DNA of 64,000 nucleotides from NCBI GenBank assembly GCA_900110395.1, contig FODP01000004.1:340951-404950 (forward strand), read 5' to 3'. This document shows, piece after piece, positions 1 to 7,780 of the stretch. This DNA is from Rhodospirillales bacterium URHD0017. Its GTDB lineage: Bacteria > Pseudomonadota > Alphaproteobacteria > Reyranellales > Reyranellaceae. The position numbers were made by a program, and so were the translations under genes. Under the pieces are notes generated by a model. It ran no database searches and had not been told where the DNA came from. It worked only from the letters and a program-made list of their open reading frames with translations. Every line of letters begins with the position of its first letter. Positions within the stretch are counted from its first letter, which is position 1.

Positions 1-156
1 GTCGACGGCATCCAGGCCGCCGTCGTCATGGCCGAGGGGCTGGTGCGCATGAACCCGCGCAAGGCGACCGCCGGCACTTACCGGCGTCCCGGGCCAAAGG
101 ACTCCAAGGGCCTGTCGACGGCGCTCGCCAACGTGATCGCTCATCGTGACTCGTGA
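1..156 (+). CDS. C-terminal part of probable Asp/Glu/hydantoin racemase family protein (cut by window edge)
   Basis: The frame is open from base 1 and stops with TGA at 154-156, giving the last 51 residues of a protein. It begins VDGIQAAVVMAEGLVRMNP, which resembles the end of Asp/Glu/hydantoin racemases, where a conserved (I/V)DG-x-AAV-x-x-AE-x-LV helix precedes a variable tail. The catalytic cysteines lie upstream of the window, so activity cannot be judged. The gene overlaps the start of the downstream allantoinase-like deacetylase by 11 bases, which implies translational coupling. Hydantoin/allantoin racemases and PuuE proteins often sit together in purine-ring catabolic loci, which supports the call. 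The identification rests on a short tail and is moderate. Confidence 0.5.
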   Translation, partial: VDGIQAAVVMAEGLVRMNPRKATAGTYRRPGPKDSKGLSTALANVIAHRDS

Positions 157-1036
157 TCTGAAGGGCTACGGCCGCACGCCGCCCCACGCACAATGGCCGG
201 ACGGCGCGCGTGTCGCCGTTTCGTTCGTCGTCAACTTCGAGGAAGGCGCGGAGATGTCGCTCTCCGCCGGAGATGCCTTCAACGAGAAGGTCTACGAGGT
301 CACCGACGAGATCTCGGGCGTCGCCGACCGCTGCATGGAATCCCACTTCGAGTACGGCACGAAGGCCGCTTGGTGGCGGATCGCCGATACGCTGGAGCGC
401 CTGGACGTGCACAGCACCGTCAGCACCAGCGGCAAGGCCGCCGAGCTGTCGCCCTGGCTGATCGACGATGCGGTGAAGCGCGGCCACGAGATCGCCTGCC
501 ACGGCTGGCGCTGGGAACGGCACGCGCACATGGCCGAGGCGGACGAGCGCGAGGCGATCGCCCGTACCGTGAAAGTGTTGACCGACATCGCGGGCACACG
601 GCCGGTCGGCTGGCACACGCGCTCGACGCCCTCGCCCAATACGCGCCGCCTGCTGGTCGAGGAAGGCGGCTTCCTCTACGACAGCGACGACTATTCCGAC
701 GACCTGCCGTTCTTCGTCGAGATCTCGGGCAAGCGCCATCTCGTGCTGCCCTACAGCTTCGACACCAACGACATGCACTATCACCAGGGCTTCCATCGCT
801 TCGTCACGGCGCGCGACTTCGCCGACTACACGACCGACGCCTTCGACACGCTATGGGCCGAAGGCGAGCGAGTGCCCAGGATGATGTCGATCGGCCTGCA
901 TCTGCGCATGATCGGCCGGCCTGGCCGCATCGCCGCGCTCGACCGCATCGTGTCGCACGTGAAGAGCAAGGGCGGTGCCTGGTTCGCCACCCGCCGCGAG
1001 ATCGCCGAGCATTGGATCGGCCGGTTCGGCCGCTGA
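146..1036 (+). CDS. puuE: Polysaccharide deacetylase family protein, PuuE (allantoinase)-like
   Basis: 296 residues from a GTG start inside the preceding gene. It has the NodB-like fold in the PuuE arrangement: YGRTPPHAQWPDGARVAVSF at the N-terminus, FEEG at 31-34, CHGWRW at 118-123 (metal/active-site His region) and a SPNTRRLLVEEGGFLYDSD stretch. PuuE proteins hydrolyse allantoin without sequence relation to classical amidohydrolase allantoinases; other members act on related N-acyl or cyclic ureide substrates. No signal peptide, so it is cytosolic. The coupling to a probable racemase supports ureide/hydantoin catabolism. Exact substrate is inferred. Confidence 0.72.
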   Translation: MTRDLKGYGRTPPHAQWPDGARVAVSFVVNFEEGAEMSLSAGDAFNEKVYEVTDEISGVADRCMESHFEYGTKAAWWRIADTLERLDVHSTVSTSGKAAELSPWLIDDAVKRGHEIACHGWRWERHAHMAEADEREAIARTVKVLTDIAGTRPVGWHTRSTPSPNTRRLLVEEGGFLYDSDDYSDDLPFFVEISGKRHLVLPYSFDTNDMHYHQGFHRFVTARDFADYTTDAFDTLWAEGERVPRMMSIGLHLRMIGRPGRIAALDRIVSHVKSKGGAWFATRREIAEHWIGRFGR

Positions 1037-1039
1037 GCG

Positions 1040-1507
1040 CTACTCGCGCGGCCGCACGATCTTGATCGTCGATGTCGCGTGCACCACGAGGCGGCCCTGG
1101 TCGTCCTTGATGTCGCCGTCGAGGAAGCCGACCGAGCCGCCCCAGCGCAGCACGCGGCCCTCGGCGATCACGAAGCCCGGCCCGGCCGCTTCCAAAAAGC
1201 TGATCTTGAGTTCCAGCGTCGGAACGGCGAAGGCGAAGTTGGATTTGGCCATTGCGGCATGGGCCATGGCGGTATCGACCATGCCGGTGAGGAAACCGCC
1301 CTGGCAGATACGGCCCTGCGAATGGCAGAAGGCCGGCACGATCTCGAAGCGGAAACGGCAGAAGCCGCGCTTGGAATCGAGTTCGGTGACCTCGCCGTTC
1401 AGGACCTTGACCGGCTCGTTGAGGTTGGCGTTGAGGACATTCAGCGCCTGGGCGTCGCTCAGTGCGGCGATGTCGGTGCCGGCAAAATCCGGATGGGTCG
1501 AGTTCAT
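1040..1507 (-). CDS. PaaI-type hotdog thioesterase
   Basis: 155 residues when started at the ATG at 1507; the frame stays open upstream but would run into the MarR gene. A single hotdog domain is visible, with the helix segment QGGFLTGMVDTAMAHAA (about 69-85) and a final strand HATSTIKIV. Proteins of this family hydrolyse acyl- or aryl-CoA esters and often accompany phenylacetyl-CoA or beta-oxidation enzymes, clearing dead-end CoA thioesters. It follows the MarR gene by 10 bases on the same strand and stops 3 bases from the puuE-like gene, tail to tail. Linkage to the divergent oxygenase operon suggests a role in that pathway (inference). Confidence 0.75.
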   Translation of the reverse strand: MNSTHPDFAGTDIAALSDAQALNVLNANLNEPVKVLNGEVTELDSKRGFCRFRFEIVPAFCHSQGRICQGGFLTGMVDTAMAHAAMAKSNFAFAVPTLELKISFLEAAGPGFVIAEGRVLRWGGSVGFLDGDIKDDQGRLVVHATSTIKIVRPRE

Positions 1508-1517
1508 GCGGCGCGGA

Positions 1518-1991
1518 CTATAGCGAACGCGCTCCGCTGTGCACCTTCTCAAGAAGGTCGATCAGGACCCGGATTTCGGCGGCCGAAAGGTGGGACGCGA
1601 TGCGCTTCTCGTGGGCGCGCACCAGCCGGGCGAAGCGCGCCAGCGCCTTCTCGCCGGCCGGCGTCAGCGCCAGGGCATGCGTGCGGCCGTCGGTCGGCGA
1701 GCGATGGCGCATCAAAAGGCCGCGCTCCTGCAGGCGGTCGAGGATCGGCACCAGGGTCGAGCGGTCGATGCCGATCGCCCGCGCCAGCGCCATCTGGCTC
1801 AGGCCCGCATTGCGGTCGACCAGCACGAGCAGGCCGAACTCGCCCGGTGTCAGCGCCTCGCCGGCCTTGGCGAAGGTGTTGGCGAAATCGTCGAACACCG
1901 CCGACTGGGCGCGGCGCAGCATGTAACCCAGCAAAGATGGTAAAAGACCGCGATCGAGCGATGCCAGCGGTTTGGCGGGTGGACGGCCCAT
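1518..1991 (-). CDS. MarR family transcriptional regulator
   Basis: 157 residues from the ATG at 1991. The upstream extension begins with TTG inside a palindrome, so the ATG is preferred. Winged-helix features: LTPGEFGLLVLVD, recognition helix region SQMALARAIGIDRSTLVPIL, and wing HRSPTDGRTHALALTPAG. MarR proteins are dimeric repressors relieved by small aromatic or CoA-ester ligands. It is divergent from the reductase-oxygenase operon and upstream of the thioesterase; the 7-bp-arm inverted repeat at 2013-2031 between the two starts is the obvious operator candidate. Repression of both directions is inferred. Confidence 0.88.
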   Translation of the reverse strand: MGRPPAKPLASLDRGLLPSLLGYMLRRAQSAVFDDFANTFAKAGEALTPGEFGLLVLVDRNAGLSQMALARAIGIDRSTLVPILDRLQERGLLMRHRSPTDGRTHALALTPAGEKALARFARLVRAHEKRIASHLSAAEIRVLIDLLEKVHSGARSL

Positions 1992-2012
1992 GCCGGGAGT
2001 GGTAAACGGAGA

Positions 2013-2031
2013 TTGTTTGGGGATCAAACAA
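2013..2031. promoter_or_regulatory. Candidate MarR operator (inverted repeat)
   Basis: TTGTTTG-GGGAT-CAAACAA is a perfect 7-base inverted repeat with a 5-base spacer. It lies between the divergent ATG starts at 1991 (MarR) and 2049 (reductase). Size and position fit a site for the adjacent MarR dimer. Binding is inferred. Confidence 0.55.
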
Positions 2032-2048
2032 ATTCTCGCGTTTGCCCG

Positions 2049-3083
2049 ATGAGCTTCAAAGTCCGTATCGTCCAGGTCGAGCGTAGCATCGAGGTTCCGA
2101 CCGGAGCTACCATCTTGTCGGCCGCGCTCGACGCCGGCGTCGCCTATCCGTTCGGCTGCCAGTCCGGCAATTGCGGCGCCTGCAAGTCACACCTCGTGAA
2201 GGGCGAGGTGATGATGGAAGGTTATTCGGAATTCGCACTCTCCGACGAGGAGAAGGAGCGTGGCCTGATCCTCGCCTGCCGCGCCGTGCCGTGGGCGGAC
2301 AGCGAGGTCGCCTGGCTGGACGAGGACGACTTGATCGTCCATCCGCGCCGCCTGCTCGACTGCGAGGTCATTGGCCTCGACGACGCCACGCACGACATCA
2401 AGCGCATCCGACTGAAGATCGTGTCGGGTGGACCGTTCGACTTCTCCGCCGGCCAGTTCGGCTCGGTGACCTTCCAAGGCTGCCCGCCGCGCGACTATTC
2501 GATGGCCAACGTGCCGGGCGATCCGATCCTGGAATTCCACGTCCGCACGACGGGCGGCGCCACCTCCACGCACGTCGCCGAGAGGCTCAAGGTCGGCGAC
2601 CATGTGCGTGTCGAAGGCCCGTTCGGTCCCTCCTATTTGCGCGAAACCCATCGCGGGCCGATCATCGCCGTCGCCGGCGGCTCGGGCATGGCGCCGCTCA
2701 AGTCGGTGGTCGAGCGGGCGCTGCAGAAGGCGCTGCCGCAGCACATCTACTTCTATTTCGGCGTCCGCTCCGAGCGCGACCTCTACCTGCACGACCATTT
2801 CGCCAGGCTGGCCGAGACCCACAAGAACCTGCACTTCATCCCGGTGTTGAGCGAAGGCGACAGCGAGGCGCGCCGCCTGGGGCTGGTGCACGAGGCCGTC
2901 GCCCAGGACTTCGACGAGTTCGACGGCTGCAAGGCCTACCTCGCCGGGCCGCCGGTCATGGTCGAGGCGGCGACCAAGCTGTTCGAGCAGCGCGGCATGC
3001 GACGTATCGATATCCATGCCGACGCGTTCTACACCGCGGCGGAAATGGCCAGTGCGGGCAAGAAGACGGGAGCAGAACTATGA
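2049..3083 (+). CDS. 2Fe-2S ferredoxin/flavin reductase (oxygenase electron-transfer component)
   Basis: 344 residues from the ATG at 2049; the longer TTG-started frame overlaps the operator. An N-terminal plant-type ferredoxin domain carries C37-x4-C42-x2-C45 and C77. An FNR-like module follows, with the flavin-binding RDYS at 148-151 and the nicotinamide-binding GGSGMAP at 210-216. This domain order (ferredoxin first) is that of CDP-6-deoxy-glucoseen reductase and many aromatic oxygenase reductases. PaaE has the opposite order. It probably passes electrons from NAD(P)H to the di-iron protein encoded two genes downstream. It overlaps the next gene by ATGA. Confidence 0.85.
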   Translation: MSFKVRIVQVERSIEVPTGATILSAALDAGVAYPFGCQSGNCGACKSHLVKGEVMMEGYSEFALSDEEKERGLILACRAVPWADSEVAWLDEDDLIVHPRRLLDCEVIGLDDATHDIKRIRLKIVSGGPFDFSAGQFGSVTFQGCPPRDYSMANVPGDPILEFHVRTTGGATSTHVAERLKVGDHVRVEGPFGPSYLRETHRGPIIAVAGGSGMAPLKSVVERALQKALPQHIYFYFGVRSERDLYLHDHFARLAETHKNLHFIPVLSEGDSEARRLGLVHEAVAQDFDEFDGCKAYLAGPPVMVEAATKLFEQRGMRRIDIHADAFYTAAEMASAGKKTGAEL

Positions 3084-4006
3084 CGGGCCTTCTCGAAGTA
3101 CGCGCGGCCATCGTCACCGGCGCCGGCCGTGGCATCGGCCGCGCCATCGCGGAGTCACTCGTGGCCGAAGGCGCGAGCGTGATCGTCGCCGACAACGGCG
3201 CCTCGATCGGCGGCGAGGACGGCGATCCAAAGGTCGCGAACGAGACCGCCGCGGCGCTCGGCAAGAAGGCGATCGCCTTCGCCGACAGCGTCGCCTCGCC
3301 CGGTGCAGCCAAGGCGCTGGTCGAGCTGGCGATCAAGAATTTCGGCGGCATCGACATCGTGGTGAACAACGCCGCCATCCTGCGCGACGCCTTCGTCTTC
3401 CGCGCCGATCCGCGCGACTGGGACGCGGTGATCCGCAACAACCTGTCGGCCGCCTTCTACCTCATCAACGCCGCCTCGGCGGTGATGCGCGACCAGGGCA
3501 AGACGGGCCGCGGCGGCGCCGGTGGTTACGACTGGGGTCGCATCGTCAATATCGTGTCGTCAGCCGGTCTCTATGGAAACCTCGGCCAGGCGGCCTACGC
3601 CAGCGCCAAGGCCGGCCTGTTCGGTCTCACGCGCGTGACGGCGATGGACCTCGCGCGAGCCCAGATCACCGCCAACGCCGTGGCGCCGTTCGCGCGCACG
3701 CGCGTCACCGACATCATCCAGCCGGCCAACGATGCCCAGAAATCCTACAAGGAGCGCGCGCTCAGGATCGGCGCGCACCATGTCGCCAACCTGGTGACGG
3801 CGCTGTGCTCGCCGGCCGGCAAGGCCATCACCGGCCAGCTGCTGGGCGTGCGCGGCCGCGAGGTCTTCCTGTTCGGCCAGCCACGGCCTGTGGCGCGCAT
3901 CGAAGCCGGTGCGTCGCTCGCGCAGGATCTCAGCGCCAAGCTCTCGGACAAGTTCACCGACCTCACGACCGATCTCGAAGCCTTCAACACCGAACCTCTC
4001 GTCTGA
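3080..4006 (+). CDS. Short-chain dehydrogenase/reductase, 3-hydroxyacyl-CoA dehydrogenase-like
   Basis: 308 residues. Classical SDR signature: TGAGRGIG at 13-20, NNAAIL near 96-101, IVNIVSSAG with the catalytic Ser near 160, and Y173-ASA-K177. The chain is about 50 residues longer than a minimal SDR. The insertion after the cofactor loop (GASIGGEDGDPKVANETAAAL) resembles the hydroxyacyl-CoA dehydrogenase domain of peroxisomal multifunctional enzyme type 2. The start overlaps the reductase stop (ATGA) and a 10-base gap separates it from the di-iron gene, so it belongs to the operon. Likely oxidises a hydroxyacyl-CoA or dihydrodiol intermediate; substrate unknown. Confidence 0.82.
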   Translation: MTGLLEVRAAIVTGAGRGIGRAIAESLVAEGASVIVADNGASIGGEDGDPKVANETAAALGKKAIAFADSVASPGAAKALVELAIKNFGGIDIVVNNAAILRDAFVFRADPRDWDAVIRNNLSAAFYLINAASAVMRDQGKTGRGGAGGYDWGRIVNIVSSAGLYGNLGQAAYASAKAGLFGLTRVTAMDLARAQITANAVAPFARTRVTDIIQPANDAQKSYKERALRIGAHHVANLVTALCSPAGKAITGQLLGVRGREVFLFGQPRPVARIEAGASLAQDLSAKLSDKFTDLTTDLEAFNTEPLV

Positions 4007-4016
4007 GGAGCCCACC

Positions 4017-4724
4017 GTGAGCGACCCCATCGTCGTCAGGACCGTCGAGGAGCTGAAGAACGCTCCCGAAGAGTATCGGGAGGCCGTCGGCAAGCTCGTG
4101 ATCAGCCATGCCGTGAACGAGCTCTATGGCGCACAGGTGTTCGACGAGCCCGCCATCGCCTACGCGCCGACGCCCTATGCCAAGTGGCTGACCTGCCGCG
4201 TCGCCATGGAGGAGTACGGCCATCATGTGCGCTTCAAGCAGCTTGGGGTGCAGATGGGCATCCCCGAGGAGCGCATGATCCCGGGTACCGGCAAGCGGCC
4301 CTTGTCGATCTTCGAGTTCCCGCTCAAGACCTGGCAGGAGTTCGTCGCCATCAAGCTGTTGGCCGACCTGGCCGAGATCCTGCAGGTCGAGGACCTGCTG
4401 CACTGCACCTTCCACCCGCTGCGCAATCTCGCCCGCGCCACCATGCCGGAGGAGCGCTTCCACGCGCAGTTCGGCGAGGACTTCACCGCCGAGCTGATCA
4501 GGACACCGGAGGGCAAGGCCACCTTGCAGGCGGCGATCGACGAATACTTCCCCTACCTGCCCTCGTTCTTCGGCGGATCGAAGTCGAAGAACAACGAGGT
4601 CTTCCGCAAGTGGAACATCAAGCAGCGCACCAACGACGAGATGCGCGCCGATTTCATGAAGCGCGCCACCGAGGTCGCCAACAAGTACGAGCTCACCCTG
4701 CCGGAGGTCCGGCAAGCGGCCTGA
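4017..4724 (+). CDS. Di-iron ferritin-like protein of the phenylacetic acid catabolic (PaaA/PaaC) family
   Basis: 235 residues from GTG at 4017, preceded by GAGGAG at a suitable distance. Two EExxH carboxylate-bridge motifs are visible: EEYGH at 65-69 and EERFH at 145-149. Additional Glu residues occur at about 35 and 120, the pattern of a four-helix di-iron site. In PaaABCDE the PaaA/PaaC pair forms the monooxygenase that epoxidises phenylacetyl-CoA; here only one such subunit is encoded, next to a dedicated reductase. It may be a homomeric CoA-ester oxygenase. Function as an oxygenase is inferred from motifs and neighbours. Confidence 0.78.
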   Translation: MSDPIVVRTVEELKNAPEEYREAVGKLVISHAVNELYGAQVFDEPAIAYAPTPYAKWLTCRVAMEEYGHHVRFKQLGVQMGIPEERMIPGTGKRPLSIFEFPLKTWQEFVAIKLLADLAEILQVEDLLHCTFHPLRNLARATMPEERFHAQFGEDFTAELIRTPEGKATLQAAIDEYFPYLPSFFGGSKSKNNEVFRKWNIKQRTNDEMRADFMKRATEVANKYELTLPEVRQAA

Positions 4725-5359
4725 TGGACATGAAGCGACCGCAGCAGGACCGGCCGCGACGCGGCGAGGCCACGGCGCGGCCGGCGCCGAAGCCAAGTCA
4801 GGTGAGGCAAGTCGTGGCGCTGCCCATTGCGCTGCTGCGCGGCGTGATGGACGAGGTAAAAGCCGCGGCCTGGTTCGCCGCTCTGGGCGAGCCGCTGACG
4901 GATGGCGATCGCAACGACGCGACTGCATACGCCACGGCCCTCGGAGTCGGCCCGCTGCGCGTCGTCCAAGCCCATGACTGGCCGGAGGCCGAGCGCGTCT
5001 TGAAGGCGCCCGATTGGTCTCCCGTATGGTGGGATCGCGAGGAAGAGTTGCGCCGGCGCCTGCTGGCCGCAGCCGACGCGCGCTATCCCGAACGTGAACT
5101 CTGGACGGCACTCACCGAACTCACCACCGACGCGGGCGAGATCGTGCACGGCAAGGCCGCTACTGCGGCCTCGCGCATGGGCAGCGCGGCCAAGGCTTCC
5201 ATCCATGTCGCGGCAGGCGCCGCCGCGCAGGCCGTCTATCAACTGGCGTTGGCACGGTTCGCCGAAGACGCCGCCTCGCCTTTCGAAAGCAAGTTTCGTC
5301 TGTTCGCCGCGGGCCGCTGGCCGTTGGGCGTCGTGGGCTCTACCCTTGTCGTCTTCTGA
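4724..5359 (+). CDS. Hypothetical protein in the oxygenase operon
   Basis: 211 residues. The ATG shares one base with the preceding stop (TGATG), so translation is coupled. The N-terminal 30 residues are basic and proline-rich; the rest is mostly helical and alanine-rich with scattered Trp (for example SPVWWDREEELRRR), and no membrane segment or known motif is evident. The last 30 residues, ending VVGSTLVVF, are hydrophobic but short of a clear helix. I do not recognise the family. Its position between the di-iron protein and a hydrolase suggests an accessory or assembly role. A second ATG two codons later is also possible. Confidence 0.65.
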   Translation: MDMKRPQQDRPRRGEATARPAPKPSQVRQVVALPIALLRGVMDEVKAAAWFAALGEPLTDGDRNDATAYATALGVGPLRVVQAHDWPEAERVLKAPDWSPVWWDREEELRRRLLAAADARYPERELWTALTELTTDAGEIVHGKAATAASRMGSAAKASIHVAAGAAAQAVYQLALARFAEDAASPFESKFRLFAAGRWPLGVVGSTLVVF

Positions 5360-5374
5360 GAGGACACTTATTCC

Positions 5375-6208
5375 ATGAGCTACAAGGCGCCAGCGCGCAG
5401 CGTCGGCCGGTTGAAGCGCCCGTTCGGCGACCTCTATTACGAAGTATCGGGCAGCGGACCGGCGCTGATGTTCGCCCACGGCCTGGGCGGCAATCACCTG
5501 AGCTGGTGGCAGCAGGTCGCCCACTTCGCTCCACGCTACACATGTGTGAGCTTCGCCCATCGCGGCTTCGCGCCGTCGAGTGCCATCGACGGCGGCCCTG
5601 ATCCGGCCGACTACGCCGCCGACCTCGCGGCGCTGATCGATCATCTGAAGTTCGCCGATGTGCGCCTCGTCGGCCAGTCGATGGGCGGCTGGACGATGCT
5701 CGAATATGCCATCGCCCATCCGGCGAAGGTGAAGGCGCTGGTGCTGAGTTCGACCTCCGGCACGCTCGATCGCCGCGGCTGCGATCCGTCGGGTGGCGCC
5801 ACTTACGATGCGTGGATGAAGGACGCCGAAGCGAAGACCGCGGCGGGCCTCGCCAACGGTGTCCATCCGGCGATGGGCATGGGCGCCGCGGCGCGCTCGC
5901 CTGCCCTCCACCTTCTTTATGCCAGCATCGACACCATGGCGGGCGCGCTCGACAAGGCGAAGGTGCGCGAGGGCCTGCGCCGCACCGCCCATCGGACCGT
6001 CACGGAGCTGAAGGATTTCCGCGTGCCGACGCTGCTGATCGCCGGCGGCGCGGACGTCGTCTTCCCGGCCTTCCTGGCAAGCGCCATCGCAGCAGCCTTG
6101 CCATGCGGCGAAGCACATCTGATCCCCCATGCCGGCCACTCGCCATATTTCGAGGAGGCCGCTACTTTCAATGGGCTGGTCGAGGCGTTTCTGACGCGCC
6201 AGCGCTAA
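5375..6208 (+). CDS. Alpha/beta hydrolase
   Basis: 277 residues with GAGAGG upstream of the ATG. Alpha/beta-hydrolase landmarks: HGLGGNHLSW oxyanion region (about 35-44), nucleophile elbow GQSMGG with Ser102, an acidic-residue segment GGADVVFP and the terminal histidine in HAGHSPYFEE. The family includes carbon-carbon hydrolases and lactonases of ring-cleavage pathways, such as PcaD-like enol-lactone hydrolases. It follows the unknown gene by 15 bases and precedes the M81 gene by 9. A hydrolytic step after oxygenation is the likely role; the substrate is not evident. Confidence 0.82.
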   Translation: MSYKAPARSVGRLKRPFGDLYYEVSGSGPALMFAHGLGGNHLSWWQQVAHFAPRYTCVSFAHRGFAPSSAIDGGPDPADYAADLAALIDHLKFADVRLVGQSMGGWTMLEYAIAHPAKVKALVLSSTSGTLDRRGCDPSGGATYDAWMKDAEAKTAAGLANGVHPAMGMGAAARSPALHLLYASIDTMAGALDKAKVREGLRRTAHRTVTELKDFRVPTLLIAGGADVVFPAFLASAIAAALPCGEAHLIPHAGHSPYFEEAATFNGLVEAFLTRQR

Positions 6209-6217
6209 GGAGCAGAC

Positions 6218-7753
6218 GTGTCGCAGGACAATCCGCGGATTGCCGTTCTGAGCTTCGCCATCGAGTGCAACCGGTTCTCGCCCGTCAGCACGGCGGCGGA
6301 CTTCCAGACGGACGTCGACATCCGCGGCAACCAGATCGTCAGCGAAGCGCGGTCGGGTGCGTCGATCACGCTGCCCGACCTGCCCGGCTTCTTCACCGAG
6401 ATGGATCGCACCGGGCAGTGGACGCCGGTGCCGCTGCGCGTCTCGCAGGCCCAGCCCGGCGGTCCGGTCGAAGAGAACTTCTTCAGGGAATTCCTGGCCG
6501 AGATCGAGACGGGGTTGCGTGGTGCCCTGCCGCTCGACGCCGTCTTCGTCGCCGCGCACGGCGCTGCCCTGGCCGAGGGCACCGACGACCCCGAGGGCGA
6601 TCTGTTCGAGGTCATTCGCCGCGTCGTCGGGGCGGACATCCCGGTCGTCTCGACCTTCGACCTGCATGCCAACGTCTCGCGCAGGATGACCGACAATCTT
6701 TCGGTGTTCGTCGGCTACCTCGAGAACCCGCACACCGACATCTACGAACGTGGCGTGGAGGCGGCCAAGCACATGCGCGAATGCCTGGCCGGCGCGCGCA
6801 CCGCGGTCACCATGGTCAAGGTGCCGCTGGTGCCGCCGCAGATCTCGCTGCTCACCGCCAAGGGCCCCTACGCCGACCTGATCAAGTACGGCCAGACCAA
6901 GGTCGGCGGCGACATCCTGAACGTCTCGGTGATGGCGGGCTTCGCCTACAGCGACAGCCCCAAGAACGGCCTGACCGCCGTGGTGACGGCGCGCAACGGC
7001 AATCGCCAGGCGGCGGCCGACCTGTCGCTCGACATCGCCAGGCGCGCCTGGGGCATGAAGGAGCGCTTCAAGCGGCAGATGACGGCGATGGCCGACGCCG
7101 TGCAGCTTGCCACCTCGGTCGGCCGCGACCGGCGCCGCAAGGCCATCATCCTGGCGGACGTCGCCGACAATCCCGGAGGCGGCGGCCGCGGCAACACCAC
7201 CTGGCTCCTGCGCGCGCTGAAAGCCGCCGGCGCCCAGCACGTGATCTTCGGCGTGTTCAACGATGGCGCCGTTGCCGCCAAGGCGCACGAGCTGGGCGAA
7301 GGCGCGATCTTCACCGCCTCGTTCAACTCCCAGGAACACCAGGAATTCTCCCTGCCCTTCGACTGCGAGGCCAAGGTCGTAAGACTGTCGGACGGCAAGT
7401 ATGTCGGCCGCCGCGGCGTGCTCAGGAACGTGTCGTCGGACATGGGCCCCTCGGCCCTGCTCGACCTCGGCGGCATCCAGCTCGTGGTCATCACCAACCG
7501 CTGCCAGTGCATGGACCCGATGCAGTTCGAGATGTTCGGCCTCGACATCGCCCAGGCGCGGGTGGTGGTGGTCAAGAGCCGCGGCCACTTCCGCGGCGGG
7601 TTCGACGAGTTCTTCAATACCGGCCAGATCTACGAAGTCGACTGTCCGGGCTTGACGTCACCGATCCTGGCGAACTTCACTTGGACCAAGTTGCCGCGGC
7701 CGGTTTACCCGCTCGACGAAGAAACGAGCTGGACGCCCCCCACTGGCGTCTAG
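6218..7753 (+). CDS. M81 family metallopeptidase (MlrC-like)
   Basis: 511 residues from a GTG start with AAGGAG just upstream. The N-terminal IAVLSFAIECNRFSPV is the standard opening of MlrC-type proteins. HGAA near 110 and the DLHAN segment near 147 are likely zinc-ligand regions, and PGGGGRGNTTWLLRAL is a conserved stretch in the C-terminal domain. MlrC was described in microcystin degradation, but most relatives occur beside peptide or TRAP transporters in bacteria without toxin metabolism and probably cleave small peptides or amides. It is followed closely by an oligopeptide-type binding protein, which fits uptake and hydrolysis of a small peptide-like compound. Confidence 0.85.
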   Translation: MSQDNPRIAVLSFAIECNRFSPVSTAADFQTDVDIRGNQIVSEARSGASITLPDLPGFFTEMDRTGQWTPVPLRVSQAQPGGPVEENFFREFLAEIETGLRGALPLDAVFVAAHGAALAEGTDDPEGDLFEVIRRVVGADIPVVSTFDLHANVSRRMTDNLSVFVGYLENPHTDIYERGVEAAKHMRECLAGARTAVTMVKVPLVPPQISLLTAKGPYADLIKYGQTKVGGDILNVSVMAGFAYSDSPKNGLTAVVTARNGNRQAAADLSLDIARRAWGMKERFKRQMTAMADAVQLATSVGRDRRRKAIILADVADNPGGGGRGNTTWLLRALKAAGAQHVIFGVFNDGAVAAKAHELGEGAIFTASFNSQEHQEFSLPFDCEAKVVRLSDGKYVGRRGVLRNVSSDMGPSALLDLGGIQLVVITNRCQCMDPMQFEMFGLDIAQARVVVVKSRGHFRGGFDEFFNTGQIYEVDCPGLTSPILANFTWTKLPRPVYPLDEETSWTPPTGV

Positions 7754-7780
7754 AATGCCGCCGCCCAAAGGGAGGCTGTC

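Noticed and set aside
2171..4006. 611-codon frame covering reductase and SDR
   Set aside because: The first half is a shifted reading of the reductase gene; the SDR starts at the ATG at 3080.
4553..7588. Very long minus-strand open frame (about 1011 codons) opposite the hydrolase and M81 genes
   Set aside because: It is antisense to well-identified genes, has His/Gly/Ala/Arg-rich low-information sequence and no domain; long antisense frames are expected at this GC content.
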